From Pseudomonas canadensis (GTDB lineage: Bacteria > Pseudomonadota > Gammaproteobacteria > Pseudomonadales > Pseudomonadaceae): a stretch of DNA of 64,000 nucleotides. The notes beneath the pieces were generated by a model. The model was not told the origin of the DNA and searched no databases. It was given only the letters and a program-made list of their open reading frames with translations. Location: contig NZ_AYTD01000014.1 of NCBI RefSeq assembly GCF_000503215.1, positions 1 through 64,000 of the forward strand, written 5' to 3'. The position numbers and the translations under genes were made by a program. Shown here one piece after another: positions 1-8,714 of this stretch; position 1 is the first letter of the stretch, and each line of letters starts with the position of its first letter.

Positions 1-1083
1 CGCGCCAAGGCCGCCCTCGACAAACTCGACGTCGCCGAAGGCCTCGCCGAGCTGGAAGGCTCCGCCGCCCGTGTCGCCGTTGACGAAAAGCGCATGATCA
101 ACTGCCGCGCCGACCTCAACCAGCTCGTACCCTTCAAGTACGACTGGGCCTGGCAGAAGTACCTCGACGGCTGCGCCAACCACTGGATGCCGCAAGAGGT
201 CAACATGACCGCCGACATCGCGCTGTGGAAAAACCCTGAAGGCCTGACCGACGACGAGCGTCGCATCGTCATGCGCAACCTGGGCTTCTTCTCCACCGCC
301 GACTCCCTGGTCGCCAATAACCTGGTGCTGGCCGTGTACCGCCTGATCACCAACCCGGAGTGCCGCCAGTACATCCTGCGCCAGGCCTTCGAAGAAGCGA
401 TCCACACCCACGCCTACCAATACTGCATCGAATCGTTGGCCATGGATGAAGGCGAGATCTTCAACATGTACCACGAGATCCCATCGGTCGCTAAGAAAGC
501 CGCCTGGGGCCTGAAGTACACCCGTTCGATCTCCGATCCGAAGTTCGAAACCGGCACCGTCGAGACCGACAAAGAGCTGCTGCGCAACCTGGTCGCCTAC
601 TACTGCGTGCTGGAAGGCATCTTCTTCTATTGCGGCTTCACCCAGATCCTGTCCATGGGCCGTCGCAACAAAATGACCGGCGTGGCCGAGCAGTTCCAGT
701 ACATCCTGCGTGACGAGTCGATGCACCTGAACTTCGGTATCGACGTGATCAACCAGATCAAAATCGAAAACCCACACCTGTGGGATGCCGAGATGAAGGA
801 AGAAGCGACCCAGATGATCCTGCAAGGGACTCAGCTGGAGATCGAATACGCGCGCGACACCATGCCACGCGGTGTGCTGGGCATGAACGCGGCGATGATG
901 GAGGACTACCTCAAGTTCATCGCCAACCGTCGTCTGTCGCAGATTGGTCTGAAAGAAGAGTATCCGGGGACGACTAACCCGTTCCCGTGGATGAGCGAAA
1001 TCATGGACTTGAAGAAAGAGAAGAACTTCTTCGAAACCCGTGTGATCGAGTACCAGACTGGCGGCGCGCTGAGCTGGGATTGA
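1..1083 (+). CDS. nrdB: Ribonucleoside-diphosphate reductase subunit beta (5' end outside window)
   Basis: Beta subunit of class Ia ribonucleotide reductase; it houses the diiron-tyrosyl radical that starts reduction of NDPs to dNDPs by the alpha subunit NrdA in the cytoplasm. The frame is open from base 1, so the first codons lie outside the window and the internal ATG at 94 is not the start; about 360 residues are visible. The metal-ligand segment [11 protein letters not shown] (391-423) and a later [10 protein letters not shown] stretch carry the expected Glu/His ligands, and the C-terminal acidic/aromatic tail (ending GGALSWD) is the part that docks on NrdA. The 3' end is followed by a strong terminator. 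nrdA is presumably upstream, outside the window. Identity is secure. Confidence 0.97.
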   Translation, partial: RAKAALDKLDVAEGLAELEGSAARVAVDEKRMINCRADLNQLVPFKYDWAWQKYLDGCANHWMPQEVNMTADIALWKNPEGLTDDERRIVMRNLGFFSTADSLVANNLVLAVYRLITNPECRQYILRQAFEEAIHTHAYQYCIESLAMDEGEIFNMYHEIPSVAKKAAWGLKYTRSISDPKFETGTVETDKELLRNLVAYYCVLEGIFFYCGFTQILSMGRRNKMTGVAEQFQYILRDESMHLNFGIDVINQIKIENPHLWDAEMKEEATQMILQGTQLEIEYARDTMPRGVLGMNAAMMEDYLKFIANRRLSQIGLKEEYPGTTNPFPWMSEIMDLKKEKNFFETRVIEYQTGGALSWD

Positions 1084-1107
1084 TGCCTAAGCCCATCAAC
1101 CCCATTA

Positions 1108-1133
1108 AGCCCTGACACGTTCAGGGCTTTTTT
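1108..1133 (+). terminator. Rho-independent terminator of nrdB
   Basis: Perfect 8-bp stem AGCCCTGA/TCAGGGCT with a 5-nt loop followed directly by five T. It begins 25 bp after the nrdB stop. The ATG of the next reading frame begins right after the T-tract. Confidence 0.9.
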
Positions 1134-1319
1134 ATGCCCGGTGAATGGCCACTTCTTGAAGCACATCAAGCTGACCACCTCGCCCGGAAGGGTTCGGATC
1201 GCATCACCAATGCTGTAGCCTTGTGCCCCAATTGCCATCAGCGTTGTCACCGGTCGAGTGACCGGGATGCCTTCACCGAAGGGCTTTACGCCAAAGTCGG
1301 AAGATTGGCACGGGAGTAA
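1134..1319 (+). CDS. Short HNH-endonuclease-like protein, probable remnant
   Basis: A 61-residue frame matching the core of HNH nucleases: LEAHQADHLA, a KGSDRITNAVALCPNCH segment and a closing CHRS. The CPNCH...CH zinc/fold residues and the central Asn are kept. In family members the first strand normally reads E-x-H-H, where the second His is the general base; here it reads E-A-H-Q, so that position looks mutated. The ATG directly abuts the nrdB terminator T-tract, leaving no ribosome-binding site, and the usual N-terminal part of an HNH protein is missing. I read it as a truncated, probably inactive remnant. It could be a short expressed protein if a cryptic start is used. Confidence 0.5.
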   Translation: MPGEWPLLEAHQADHLARKGSDRITNAVALCPNCHQRCHRSSDRDAFTEGLYAKVGRLARE

Positions 1320-1379
1320 ACTCCCGCTGTCACACCTGATGCACACTCAAAAAATAGTAGATAGGACCGAGGCCAACCC

Positions 1380-2036
1380 GTGAACCCAGACATGCTCGAA
1401 GCCGGCCCCGCTGACGCCAAAGTACTTTCCGTCTTTGACTTCGACGGCACCCTGACCCACCACGACAGTTTCGTGCCCTTCCTCAAGTTTGCCTTTGGCC
1501 CCGGTGAGTTCTATGGCCGGATGGTCAAGCTGGCGGTGCCGGGGCTGCGCTTTCTGGTGCGGCAGATCAGCCGGGATGAGTTGAAGGCGCAGTTGATCCG
1601 CACCTTTATGACTGGGGTGCAGAAGACGTGGGTGCAGCAGAAGGCCGAGGAGTATTGCCAGCGCAACTGGGCACGGTTGATGCGCCCGGCGGGGGTGCTT
1701 TCGGTGGAGCAGGAGTTGGGCTCCGGTGCGGAGGTCACGCTGTGTTCGGCGTCGCCGGCGTTGGTGTTGCAGCCGTTTGCGAATCGGCTCGGGATCAAGT
1801 TGATTGGGACTGAGCTGGAGGTGGTCGACGGGGTATTGACCGGTAAGCTCACCGGGAACAATTGCCGTTGTGAGAACAAGGTGCTGCGGCTTGAAGCGGT
1901 GTATGGGGATTTGGGCGAATATCGGCTGCGGGCCTGGGGCGATACGCGTGGGGATCGGGAGTTGTTGGCGGCGGCGCAGGATGCGCATTTTCGGCATTTT
2001 CATGCGAAGAAGAAGCGGGCGAAAGTGCTGCGCTGA
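1380..2036 (+). CDS. HAD-IB family hydrolase (phosphatase)
   Basis: Cytosolic haloacid-dehalogenase-type phosphohydrolase of 218 residues. Motif I is VFDFDGTLT (about residues 19-27), with the nucleophile and acid/base aspartates; motif II is the Ser in LCSASPAL; motif III is the Lys in ENKVLRL; motif IV is GDTRGDREL with the Mg-binding aspartates. A helical cap sits between motifs I and II, as in the IB (SerB-like) subgroup, so a phosphomonoester is the likely substrate; which one cannot be told. GTG at 1380 is chosen because a GAGG lies about 9 nt upstream; ATG at 1392 is the alternative. It stands alone between the HNH remnant and a palindromic repeat that can act as its terminator. Confidence 0.85.
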   Translation: MNPDMLEAGPADAKVLSVFDFDGTLTHHDSFVPFLKFAFGPGEFYGRMVKLAVPGLRFLVRQISRDELKAQLIRTFMTGVQKTWVQQKAEEYCQRNWARLMRPAGVLSVEQELGSGAEVTLCSASPALVLQPFANRLGIKLIGTELEVVDGVLTGKLTGNNCRCENKVLRLEAVYGDLGEYRLRAWGDTRGDRELLAAAQDAHFRHFHAKKKRAKVLR

Positions 2037-2044
2037 CCATTGTA

Positions 2045-2173
2045 GTGAGCGGGCTTGCCCCGCGCTGGGGCGCGTAGCGGCCCTAAAACCAAACGCCGCA
2101 TTCTGTCTGACAGCATGCGGCGTTTTTATTGGGACTGCTGCGCAGCCCAGCGCGGGCAAGCCCGCTCACCACA
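2045..2173. repeat. Composite palindromic repeat, copy A (nested REP-like arms and terminator hairpin)
   Basis: Outer arms GTGAGCGGGCTTGCCCCGCG and its complement enclose an inner hairpin ACGCCGCAT...ATGCGGCGT followed by TTTT. The whole 129 bp is nearly identical to 45793-45922. It lies between convergent genes and can terminate transcription. Together with the second copy this marks a mobile, REP/BIME-like element distinct from the GTAGGAGCCGGC family. Confidence 0.85.
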
Positions 2174-2179
2174 GGTTGA

Positions 2180-3139
2180 TCAGACAGAGGCTTTGAGGTC
2201 TACGCCCAGGGCTGTGGCGAAGGCTTTTACCATCGGGCTGCGCGGGGCGTTGTGGCGCAGGATGAGGTTGAAGGCGGTGCTCAGGTGAACGTGCTCCGGG
2301 CACAGTGCGCGCAGGCGCCCTTCTCTTACCAAGGGCATAGCGTAGTGTTCGGGCAAGAAGCCGAGGAAACGGCCAGTAAGGATCAGGATCGCGACGGCTT
2401 CGACTTGTGAGGCCGACGCGGACCGGCTGTCATAGTTGACGAAGTTGGCCTTGTCGCGGTGGATCGCATACCGATGGTTCACCCCTTCGTATTGGCGCAA
2501 GACCTCGGGCGTGATGTCGTTCGCGTCGAAGAGTGGGTGTCCTACGGCACAGTAGGCGTGGGCCTTTTCTTCATACAGCGGAAAATAATCGAATTCTTCG
2601 CGGCGCTGGTACACCGGCACGATGCCTACGATCAAGCGTCCCTCCACCACGCCGCGCTCAACTTCGTCCAGTTGCGAGGCGTGTAGGCGCAATCTAATCT
2701 TTGGCGATTCGCTATGTAATTTCCCCAACGCGGCAATTAGCGGGGAATTAACATCGGATACGGTGTTATCAATAACGCCCACACTAAGGTCGCCAATAAG
2801 CTCATTTTGCGCCGAACTAAGCTTGTCGCGAAAACTGTCCACCGAGGTAAATAACTCGATGGATGCCTGATACACCAACTTGCCTTCTTCGGTCAGCCCG
2901 AACCCTTCCCTGCCCCGTGTGCACAGGCGCATGCCGATGCGAATCTCGAGGTCGGAGATTTGTTTGCTGATGGCCGCGAGCCCCACGTTCAGCTCGTTTT
3001 GCGCGGCACTGAAGCCGCCCGCTTCGACCACGGCCATGAACACGCGCAGCAATTTGAAGTCCAGCCCGCTCAACTGCAGGGGCGGTCTTGTGCCGGGTTT
3101 TGGCGGCAGGTTTCCAGAAGTGGAAAGTGGAGTTTCCAT
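2180..3139 (-). CDS. LysR-family transcriptional regulator
   Basis: DNA-binding regulator of 319 residues. After a short Pro-rich leader, the winged HTH runs over about residues 25-85 (FKLLRVFMAVVEAGGFSAAQ, then AISKQISDLEIRIGMRLCTR), followed by a two-lobe effector-binding domain. The leader before the HTH is longer than the family norm. Start taken at the ATG at 3139, with GAGG 12 nt upstream; the longer frame would begin at TTG. It is transcribed away from the argH paralogue at 3333 with a 193-bp gap, the usual arrangement for a LysR protein controlling its divergent neighbour. Inferred target: the argH-ABC-MFS operon. The effector is unknown. Confidence 0.9.
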   Translation of the reverse strand: METPLSTSGNLPPKPGTRPPLQLSGLDFKLLRVFMAVVEAGGFSAAQNELNVGLAAISKQISDLEIRIGMRLCTRGREGFGLTEEGKLVYQASIELFTSVDSFRDKLSSAQNELIGDLSVGVIDNTVSDVNSPLIAALGKLHSESPKIRLRLHASQLDEVERGVVEGRLIVGIVPVYQRREEFDYFPLYEEKAHAYCAVGHPLFDANDITPEVLRQYEGVNHRYAIHRDKANFVNYDSRSASASQVEAVAILILTGRFLGFLPEHYAMPLVREGRLRALCPEHVHLSTAFNLILRHNAPRSPMVKAFATALGVDLKASV

Positions 3140-3332
3140 AATACGCGTTGACCTCAAGTGCCATATTCAACAGGCTTCAACCCAGTCCTTGAACATAGCC
3201 AGGCGGCGATAATGAACATAAACATCCGCCCTTGGCAACCTTGAATACGGCGCGTCAGACGCTGATTCAGTCTAGTTGAAACCTTATTTTTACTGCCTCC
3301 GACTCTTCTAAAAACAAGCGTGAGGAATACCC

Positions 3333-4760
3333 ATGTCCCAGCCCACCGACCGCCTTTGGGGCGCTCGTTTCAAGACCGGCCCGTCTGCTGCATTGGCCGC
3401 GTTGTCGCGTTGCCCTGAGCGCTATTTCCGCCTGACGCCCTACGACCTGGCCGGCTCCCGTGCCCATGCCCGTGAGTTGCAGCGCGCCGGGTTGCTGGAT
3501 GAGTCGGAAACCTTATGCACCCTGGCCGCGCTGGACGAGATCAGTGCGGATTTCGCCGCCGGTAACCTGCATCCGACCCTGGATGATGAGGACGTACACA
3601 CCTTCATCGAGCGCGTATTGACCGAGCGCCTTGGCGCCTTGGGCGGTAAGTTGCGCGCCGGGCGTTCTCGCAACGATCAGACAGCCAATGACCTGCGGCT
3701 TTTCCTACGGGACCACGCGCGCACCATCACCACCGAGGTGCTGGGTTTGCAGCAGGCGTTGGTGGAGCAGGCCGAGCAGCATATCGAGAGCATCTGCCCC
3801 GGCTTTACCCATTTGCAGCAGGCGCAACCGATTGTGTTCGCTCACCACTTGCTGGCTCACGCGCAGTCGATGTTGAGGGATGTGCAACGTCTGGTGGATT
3901 GGGATGCGCGCACGGCCTTGTCGCCTTTGGGCGCTGCCGCGATGGCGGGTTCTGCGATTGCGCGCCAGCCGGAGCATTCGGCCAAGGAAATGGGCTACAC
4001 CGGGCCGTGCGAAAACTCCATCGACGCCGTCGCCAGCCGTGACCATGTGGCGGAGTTTCTGTTTGTGGCGGGCATGCTCGGGGTGAATATTTCGCGTCTG
4101 TCCGAGGAGTTTTGCCTGTGGTCGTCGCGGCAATTTCGCTGGGTGGTGCTGGATGACGCCTACGCCACTGGCAGTTCGATCATGCCGCAGAAAAAGAACC
4201 CGGACATTGCCGAATTGGCGCGGGGCAAGGCTGGGCGCTTGATTGGCAACCTGACCGGGTTGATGTCGACGCTCAAGTCGCTGCCGCTGTCGTACAACCG
4301 TGATTTGAGTGAAGACAAGCACAGCGTGTTGGACAGTGTGGATACGTTGCTGCTGGTGTTGCCGGCGATGGCGGGAATGGTTGCGACCATGAAGGTGCAA
4401 GTGGAAGAGCTGCGGCGTCAGGCGCCGATGGGCTTTACCTTGGCGACCGAGGTGGCGGATTGGTTGGCGACCCGTGGTGTGCCGTTCAAAGAGGCCCATG
4501 AGATCACCGGCGCGCTGGTACAGGCGTGTGAGAAGCATGAGATTGAGTTGTGGGAAGCCTCGCCGGCGATGTTGGCGGAGGTGGATGCTCGGCTCACACC
4601 CGAAGTGCGCGACTGCCTGACACTGGAAGCGGCGATTGCGGCGCGCAGTGGGTGGGGTGGGACGGCGCCGGAGCGGGTTCGGGAGCAGATTGGGCGGTTG
4701 AAGTCCGCATTAGCGGCTCAACAGCAGTGGGCAGAGAGTTATCAGGGGTTCCGGATTTAA
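3333..4760 (+). CDS. argH: Argininosuccinate lyase paralogue
   Basis: Fumarase/aspartase-superfamily lyase, 475 residues, matching ArgH (argininosuccinate to arginine plus fumarate). Family marks seen: EDVHT (86-90), SRNDQ (112-116), FTHLQQAQP with the catalytic-site His160, and the signature GSSIMPQKKNPD (280-291) with the catalytic-loop serine. The N-terminus (LWGARFKTGPSAALAALSRC) departs from the housekeeping enzyme of pseudomonads, and the gene heads an operon with an amino-acid ABC importer and an MFS carrier, not other arginine genes. I infer a second, specialised copy that may cleave an argininosuccinate-like or other imported compound. AGGA lies 8 nt before the ATG. The symbol describes the family; this may not be the biosynthetic enzyme. 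Confidence 0.85.
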   Translation: MSQPTDRLWGARFKTGPSAALAALSRCPERYFRLTPYDLAGSRAHARELQRAGLLDESETLCTLAALDEISADFAAGNLHPTLDDEDVHTFIERVLTERLGALGGKLRAGRSRNDQTANDLRLFLRDHARTITTEVLGLQQALVEQAEQHIESICPGFTHLQQAQPIVFAHHLLAHAQSMLRDVQRLVDWDARTALSPLGAAAMAGSAIARQPEHSAKEMGYTGPCENSIDAVASRDHVAEFLFVAGMLGVNISRLSEEFCLWSSRQFRWVVLDDAYATGSSIMPQKKNPDIAELARGKAGRLIGNLTGLMSTLKSLPLSYNRDLSEDKHSVLDSVDTLLLVLPAMAGMVATMKVQVEELRRQAPMGFTLATEVADWLATRGVPFKEAHEITGALVQACEKHEIELWEASPAMLAEVDARLTPEVRDCLTLEAAIAARSGWGGTAPERVREQIGRLKSALAAQQQWAESYQGFRI

Positions 4761-4785
4761 ATCTGCGGTGTTCGGGCTGGCGTCT

Positions 4786-4808
4786 TCGCAGGCAAGCCAG
4801 CTCCCACA
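4786..4808. repeat. Single REP-like unit
   Basis: TCGCAGGCAAGCCAGCTCCCACA, the half-unit also found at the right end of 63089-63175. It sits between argH and the permease gene of the same operon, where it may stabilise the upstream mRNA. Confidence 0.7.
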
Positions 4809-4857
4809 TTTGGACCGCGTACAGTAGTTAGAGCGTTGTAAGTTTTGGAGATTCACC

Positions 4858-5736
4858 ATGAACCAAACCCCGGCAGAGCGCTTGGAAGCCGAGCGCAAGT
4901 TGTCCGAGAACCAGTTCGATATCACGCAGTACGAACACGTGCCGCGTCGTTATTACGGGCGGATGTTTTTTGCCACCTTGATCGTGATCGTGTTGGCCGC
5001 GCTGTTGCGTGCGTTTGCCAACGGCCAGATCGAATGGTCCTACATCGGGCAGTTCCTCACGTCTGAGGCCATCCTCTGGGGCTTGGTGAACACCATCGTC
5101 ATGTCGATCCTGGCGATGGTGCTGGGCGTGGTGATCGGGGTGATCACGGCGATCATGCGCATGTCGGCCAACCCGATCCTGCGTTATGTGGCCATCACCT
5201 ACACCTGGCTGTTTCGCGGCACGCCGCTGATTTTGCAACTGCTGCTCTGGTTCAACCTGGCGTTGATTTTCCCAGTGATCGCGATTCCAGGCCTGTTCAG
5301 CATCGACACCGTCGACCTGATGACGCCGTTCGTGGCCGCCCTGCTCGGTTTGAGCATCAACCAGGGCGCCTACACCGCCGAGGTGGTGCGCGCCGGCCTG
5401 TTGTCGGTCGATACCGGCCAGTATGAAGCCGCCAAGTCCATCGGCATGCCGAGCCTGCAGGCGTTGCGTAGGATCATTCTCCCGCAGGCGATGCGAGTGA
5501 TCATTCCGCCTGTAGGCAACGAGTTCATCAGCATGGTGAAAATGACCAGCCTGGCCAGTGTGATCCAGTACTCGGAGCTGCTGCACAACGCGCAAAACAT
5601 TTACTACGCCAACGCGCGGGTCATGGAGCTGCTGATCGTGGCCGGCATCTGGTACCTGGCGGTGGTGACTGTTCTTTCATTTGGTCAAAGCCGCCTCGAG
5701 CGTCGTTTTGCCCGCGGCGCCGGCAAGCGTTCGTAA
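4858..5736 (+). CDS. Polar amino-acid ABC transporter, permease
   Basis: Inner-membrane permease of the His/Glu/Gln/Arg-type importer family, 292 residues. An N-terminal cytoplasmic stretch of about 40 residues precedes the first membrane helix (MFFATLIVIVLAALL); about five or six helices follow. The EAA coupling loop is seen as QYEAAKSIGMPSLQALRRIILPQA cut to its core EAAKSIGMPSLQ, and the ETxG-like TLRG region reads FRGTPLILQLLLWF. GGAG lies 8 nt before the ATG. A single permease gene implies a homodimer. It follows argH and precedes the ATPase and the binding protein, so the four are probably cotranscribed. Confidence 0.93.
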   Translation: MNQTPAERLEAERKLSENQFDITQYEHVPRRYYGRMFFATLIVIVLAALLRAFANGQIEWSYIGQFLTSEAILWGLVNTIVMSILAMVLGVVIGVITAIMRMSANPILRYVAITYTWLFRGTPLILQLLLWFNLALIFPVIAIPGLFSIDTVDLMTPFVAALLGLSINQGAYTAEVVRAGLLSVDTGQYEAAKSIGMPSLQALRRIILPQAMRVIIPPVGNEFISMVKMTSLASVIQYSELLHNAQNIYYANARVMELLIVAGIWYLAVVTVLSFGQSRLERRFARGAGKRS

Positions 5737-5760
5737 GTCTGGGTTGAGGAGATTTGCCCC

Positions 5761-6525
5761 ATGAGAAGCATCGTCAAGGCCGTCAACCTGAACAAGTATT
5801 ACGACCAGTATCACGCGCTGCGCGACATCAATATCGAGGTCGAGCAAGGCGAAGTCATGTGCATCATCGGCCCGTCGGGGTCTGGTAAAAGCACCCTGCT
5901 GCGTTGCGTCAACCAACTGGAAAAAATCGACAAGGGCGGGCTGTGGGTCGACGGCGAACTGGTGGGTTACCGCGTCGTCGGCAACAAGCTGCATGAGATG
6001 AACGAATCGCAGATCGCCCGCCAGCGCCTGGCCACCGGCATGGTGTTCCAGCGCTTCAATTTGTTCCCGCACATGACCGTGTTGCAGAACATCATCGAAG
6101 GCCCCTGCCAGGTGCTCAAGCGCTCGCCCAAGGAAGCTATCGAAGATGCGTTGGAACTGCTGGCCCGCGTCGGCCTGGCGGACAAGCGCAATGCCTACCC
6201 GGTGGAGTTGTCCGGCGGCCAGCAACAGCGGGTAGCGATTGCCCGTGCGTTGGCGATGCGACCCAAATTGATGCTGTTTGACGAACCCACGTCAGCCCTC
6301 GACCCTGAGCTGGTAGGCGAAGTGCTGTCGGTGATGCGCGACCTGGCCACCACCGGCATGACCATGATCGTGGTCACCCATGAGTTGGGCTTTGCCCGTG
6401 AAGTCTCCAACCGCATGGTGTTTATGGATGCCGGCCAGATTGTGGAAGCCGGCAGCCCGGAAGAAATTCTAATAAGCCCACAAAACCCGCGTACCCAAAG
6501 CTTTATTTCTGCCGTTCGCACTTAA
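5761..6525 (+). CDS. Polar amino-acid ABC transporter, ATP-binding protein
   Basis: Cytoplasmic ATPase of 254 residues that powers the adjacent permease. Walker [10 protein letters not shown] (37-45), Q-loop [13 protein letters not shown] signature LSGGQQQR, Walker [15 protein letters not shown] and the switch His in VVTHELG are all intact. Length and sequence are those of the GlnQ/HisP group. GAGGAG precedes the ATG. The 24-bp gap after the permease and 25-bp gap before the binding protein support one transcript. Confidence 0.95.
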   Translation: MRSIVKAVNLNKYYDQYHALRDINIEVEQGEVMCIIGPSGSGKSTLLRCVNQLEKIDKGGLWVDGELVGYRVVGNKLHEMNESQIARQRLATGMVFQRFNLFPHMTVLQNIIEGPCQVLKRSPKEAIEDALELLARVGLADKRNAYPVELSGGQQQRVAIARALAMRPKLMLFDEPTSALDPELVGEVLSVMRDLATTGMTMIVVTHELGFAREVSNRMVFMDAGQIVEAGSPEEILISPQNPRTQSFISAVRT

Positions 6526-6550
6526 CTAAAAAACAAACGAGAACGCCCCC

Positions 6551-7372
6551 ATGAAAAAATTGTTTATCCCAACGTTGCTTGCAGGCCTGATGGCCTCCTC
6601 CGCTGTTTTCGCGGCATTGCCGGCGGCAATCAAGGACAAGGGCGAGATCAGCGCGGCCATCGTGCCGAACTATCCGCCGATGGATTTCAAGGACCCGGCC
6701 ACCAACAAGATCACCGGCCTGGACTTTGACCTGGGCAACGCCCTGGCCGAGCGCCTGGGCGTGAAGATCAAATGGCAGGAGACCGGCTTCGAGCAGATGC
6801 TCAGCGGCTTGACCACCAAGCGCGTGGACATCGTGCTATCGGGCATGACCGACACCGCCGAACGCCAGAAGGCCGTGACCTTCATCGACTACTTCACCAG
6901 CGGCCCGCAGCTCTACACACTGGCCAAGCGTGAAGACCTCAAGGAATTGACTGACCTGTGCGGTAAAAAAGTCGGCACCAGCCGCCGTACCACCTGGCCG
7001 TCGGAAATTGCCGCATGGAGCAAGGAAAACTGCGAGGCGGCGGGTAAGCCGGCGATCGTGGTGATCGGCACCGAAGGTTCGGCGGATGCGCGGGCGCAGT
7101 TGCAGCAGAATCGCCTGGATGCCGCGATGCAGGGCAGCGAGACCATTCCCTACTTGATGTCGCTGGACAAGGGCAAGTACAAGCCGGTGGGCCTGGCGAT
7201 TTCCAAGCAATTCACGGGGCTTGGGATTGAGAAGAGCAACACGGAATTGGTCACGGCGATCAGTGAAGCGTTGCAGGGCATGATTGATGACGGCACCTAC
7301 GGCAAGATCCTGAAAAAGTGGGACCTGGAGCAAGGCGCCGTAGAAAAAATCTCCATCAACGCCGGCCAGTAA
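6551..7372 (+). CDS. Polar amino-acid ABC transporter, periplasmic substrate-binding protein
   Basis: Periplasmic solute receptor, 273 residues, of the SBP_bac_3 family. A clear signal peptide (MKKLFIPTLLAGLMASSAVFA) is followed by the two-lobe fold; marks include PPMDFKD, TGLDFDLGNALAERLG and GTEGSADARAQLQQNRLDA. The usual FEQMLSGLTTKRVDIVLSGM core supports an amino-acid or amino-acid-derived ligand. It belongs to the argH-permease-ATPase operon; a plausible ligand is an arginine precursor or conjugate acted on by the ArgH paralogue, but that is inference. A REP pair follows directly. Confidence 0.93.
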   Translation: MKKLFIPTLLAGLMASSAVFAALPAAIKDKGEISAAIVPNYPPMDFKDPATNKITGLDFDLGNALAERLGVKIKWQETGFEQMLSGLTTKRVDIVLSGMTDTAERQKAVTFIDYFTSGPQLYTLAKREDLKELTDLCGKKVGTSRRTTWPSEIAAWSKENCEAAGKPAIVVIGTEGSADARAQLQQNRLDAAMQGSETIPYLMSLDKGKYKPVGLAISKQFTGLGIEKSNTELVTAISEALQGMIDDGTYGKILKKWDLEQGAVEKISINAGQ

Positions 7373-7383
7373 CCCACAACCTT

Positions 7384-7448
7384 GTAGGAGCCGGCTTGCC
7401 GCCGATAGCGAGCTTACGGACGCCATCGCCGGCAAGCCGGCTCCTACA
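7384..7448. repeat. Inverted REP pair (GTAGGAGCCGGCTTGCC type)
   Basis: GTAGGAGCCGGCTTGCC and its complement GGCAAGCCGGCTCCTAC enclose a short variable centre; it folds into a long hairpin. It separates the binding-protein gene from the MFS gene. Confidence 0.85.
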
Positions 7449-7490
7449 CGGAATGTGTGCACTTGATCGAATAAGGACATCTGCCCCACC

Positions 7491-8660
7491 GTGGCCACCT
7501 ACTCCCTGGTAATCCGCCGCCTGATGATCTGCTCGGTGACCATCGTGGTCAGCCGCGCCATGACCAGCCCGTTGCTGGCCCTGTTGCTGAGTACCCGCCT
7601 TGGCCTGAACCAGCAGGACATCGGCCTGCTGATGGGCATTGCCGTCTTTATCGCGACCTTGCTGGGCCTGTACGGCGGCTACATCATCGACCGCCTGGAA
7701 AAGCGCAAGCTGCTGATCCTGGCCATGCTCTCCAGCTCCATCGGTTTTCTGTTGCTGACTTTTGCCAGCAACCTCTACCTCACCACCCTGACCCTGGTCA
7801 TCACCGAAGCGGCGTCGGCGCTGTTCCTGATTGGCTCAAAAGCCATCATCAGCGAGAACCTGCCGGTGGGTGACCGTGCCAAGGTGTTTTCCCTGCGCTA
7901 CACCCTGACCAACGTCGGCTACGCCACGGGCCCGATGGTCGGCGTGGTGATCGCCGGCCACATGCAACTGGCACCGTTCCTGATTGCCAGTGCGATCGCC
8001 TTTGGCAGCCTGTTCCTGATGATCGGCATCCCGCCCACCCAACGGGATGACAGCAACAAGCCCTTGAGTTTTCTCACCACCCTGCGCACGTTGCGCAGCG
8101 ACCGCACACTCATCCTGTTCACCAGCGGCAGCTTGCTGAGCACCATTGTCCATGGGCGCTACACCCTGTATCTGTCGCAGTTCTTGCTGGTGGCCTACAA
8201 GCCCGCGGAGGCGCTGAAGATTCTGTCTGCGGTGCTGGCGTGCAATGCCATTACCGTAATTCTGATGCAGTACCAGATCGGCCGCTTTCTGAAGCGTGAA
8301 CAACTGCGCTACTGGATTGTGCTCGGCACGCTGCTGTTCATTGCCGGACTGATCGGTTTCAGCCTCGCGGACAGCCTGCTCACCTGGTGCCTGGCGATGT
8401 TCGTATTCACCCTCGGCGAGATGATCATCTACCCCTCCGAGTTCCTGTTTATCGACACCATCGCGCCGGATGCACTGCGCGGCAGTTACTACGGCGCGCA
8501 GAACCTGGCCGCGTTTGGAGGGGCGATGAGCCCGGTGATTTGCGGCTATCTGCTGATCAATGCGGCGCCGGCCAGCATGTTCTATGCATTGGGGGCACTG
8601 ACTGCGGTCGGTGGAACGCTGTGTTTCTTGAGCGGGCGAAGGGTTGCAGGTTCTTGCTGA
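7491..8660 (+). CDS. MFS transporter
   Basis: Integral inner-membrane carrier of 389 residues with about 12 predicted helices. The loop between helices 2 and 3 reads GGYIIDRLEKRK, the usual MFS motif A position, and a repeat of the fold follows after a charged central loop (PPTQRDDSNK). It resembles drug/metabolite MFS proteins; the substrate and direction cannot be told. It starts at GTG 7491 with AAGGA about 15 nt upstream, so the start is not fully certain. It lies in the same direction as the ABC genes after a REP pair and could export the product or excess substrate of the argH operon. Confidence 0.85.
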   Translation: MATYSLVIRRLMICSVTIVVSRAMTSPLLALLLSTRLGLNQQDIGLLMGIAVFIATLLGLYGGYIIDRLEKRKLLILAMLSSSIGFLLLTFASNLYLTTLTLVITEAASALFLIGSKAIISENLPVGDRAKVFSLRYTLTNVGYATGPMVGVVIAGHMQLAPFLIASAIAFGSLFLMIGIPPTQRDDSNKPLSFLTTLRTLRSDRTLILFTSGSLLSTIVHGRYTLYLSQFLLVAYKPAEALKILSAVLACNAITVILMQYQIGRFLKREQLRYWIVLGTLLFIAGLIGFSLADSLLTWCLAMFVFTLGEMIIYPSEFLFIDTIAPDALRGSYYGAQNLAAFGGAMSPVICGYLLINAAPASMFYALGALTAVGGTLCFLSGRRVAGSC

Positions 8661-8714
8661 TATTTGCGCTGGATCCCGCTATTAATAGCGAAACTTCTCA
8701 CGGACCCGAGCCCG

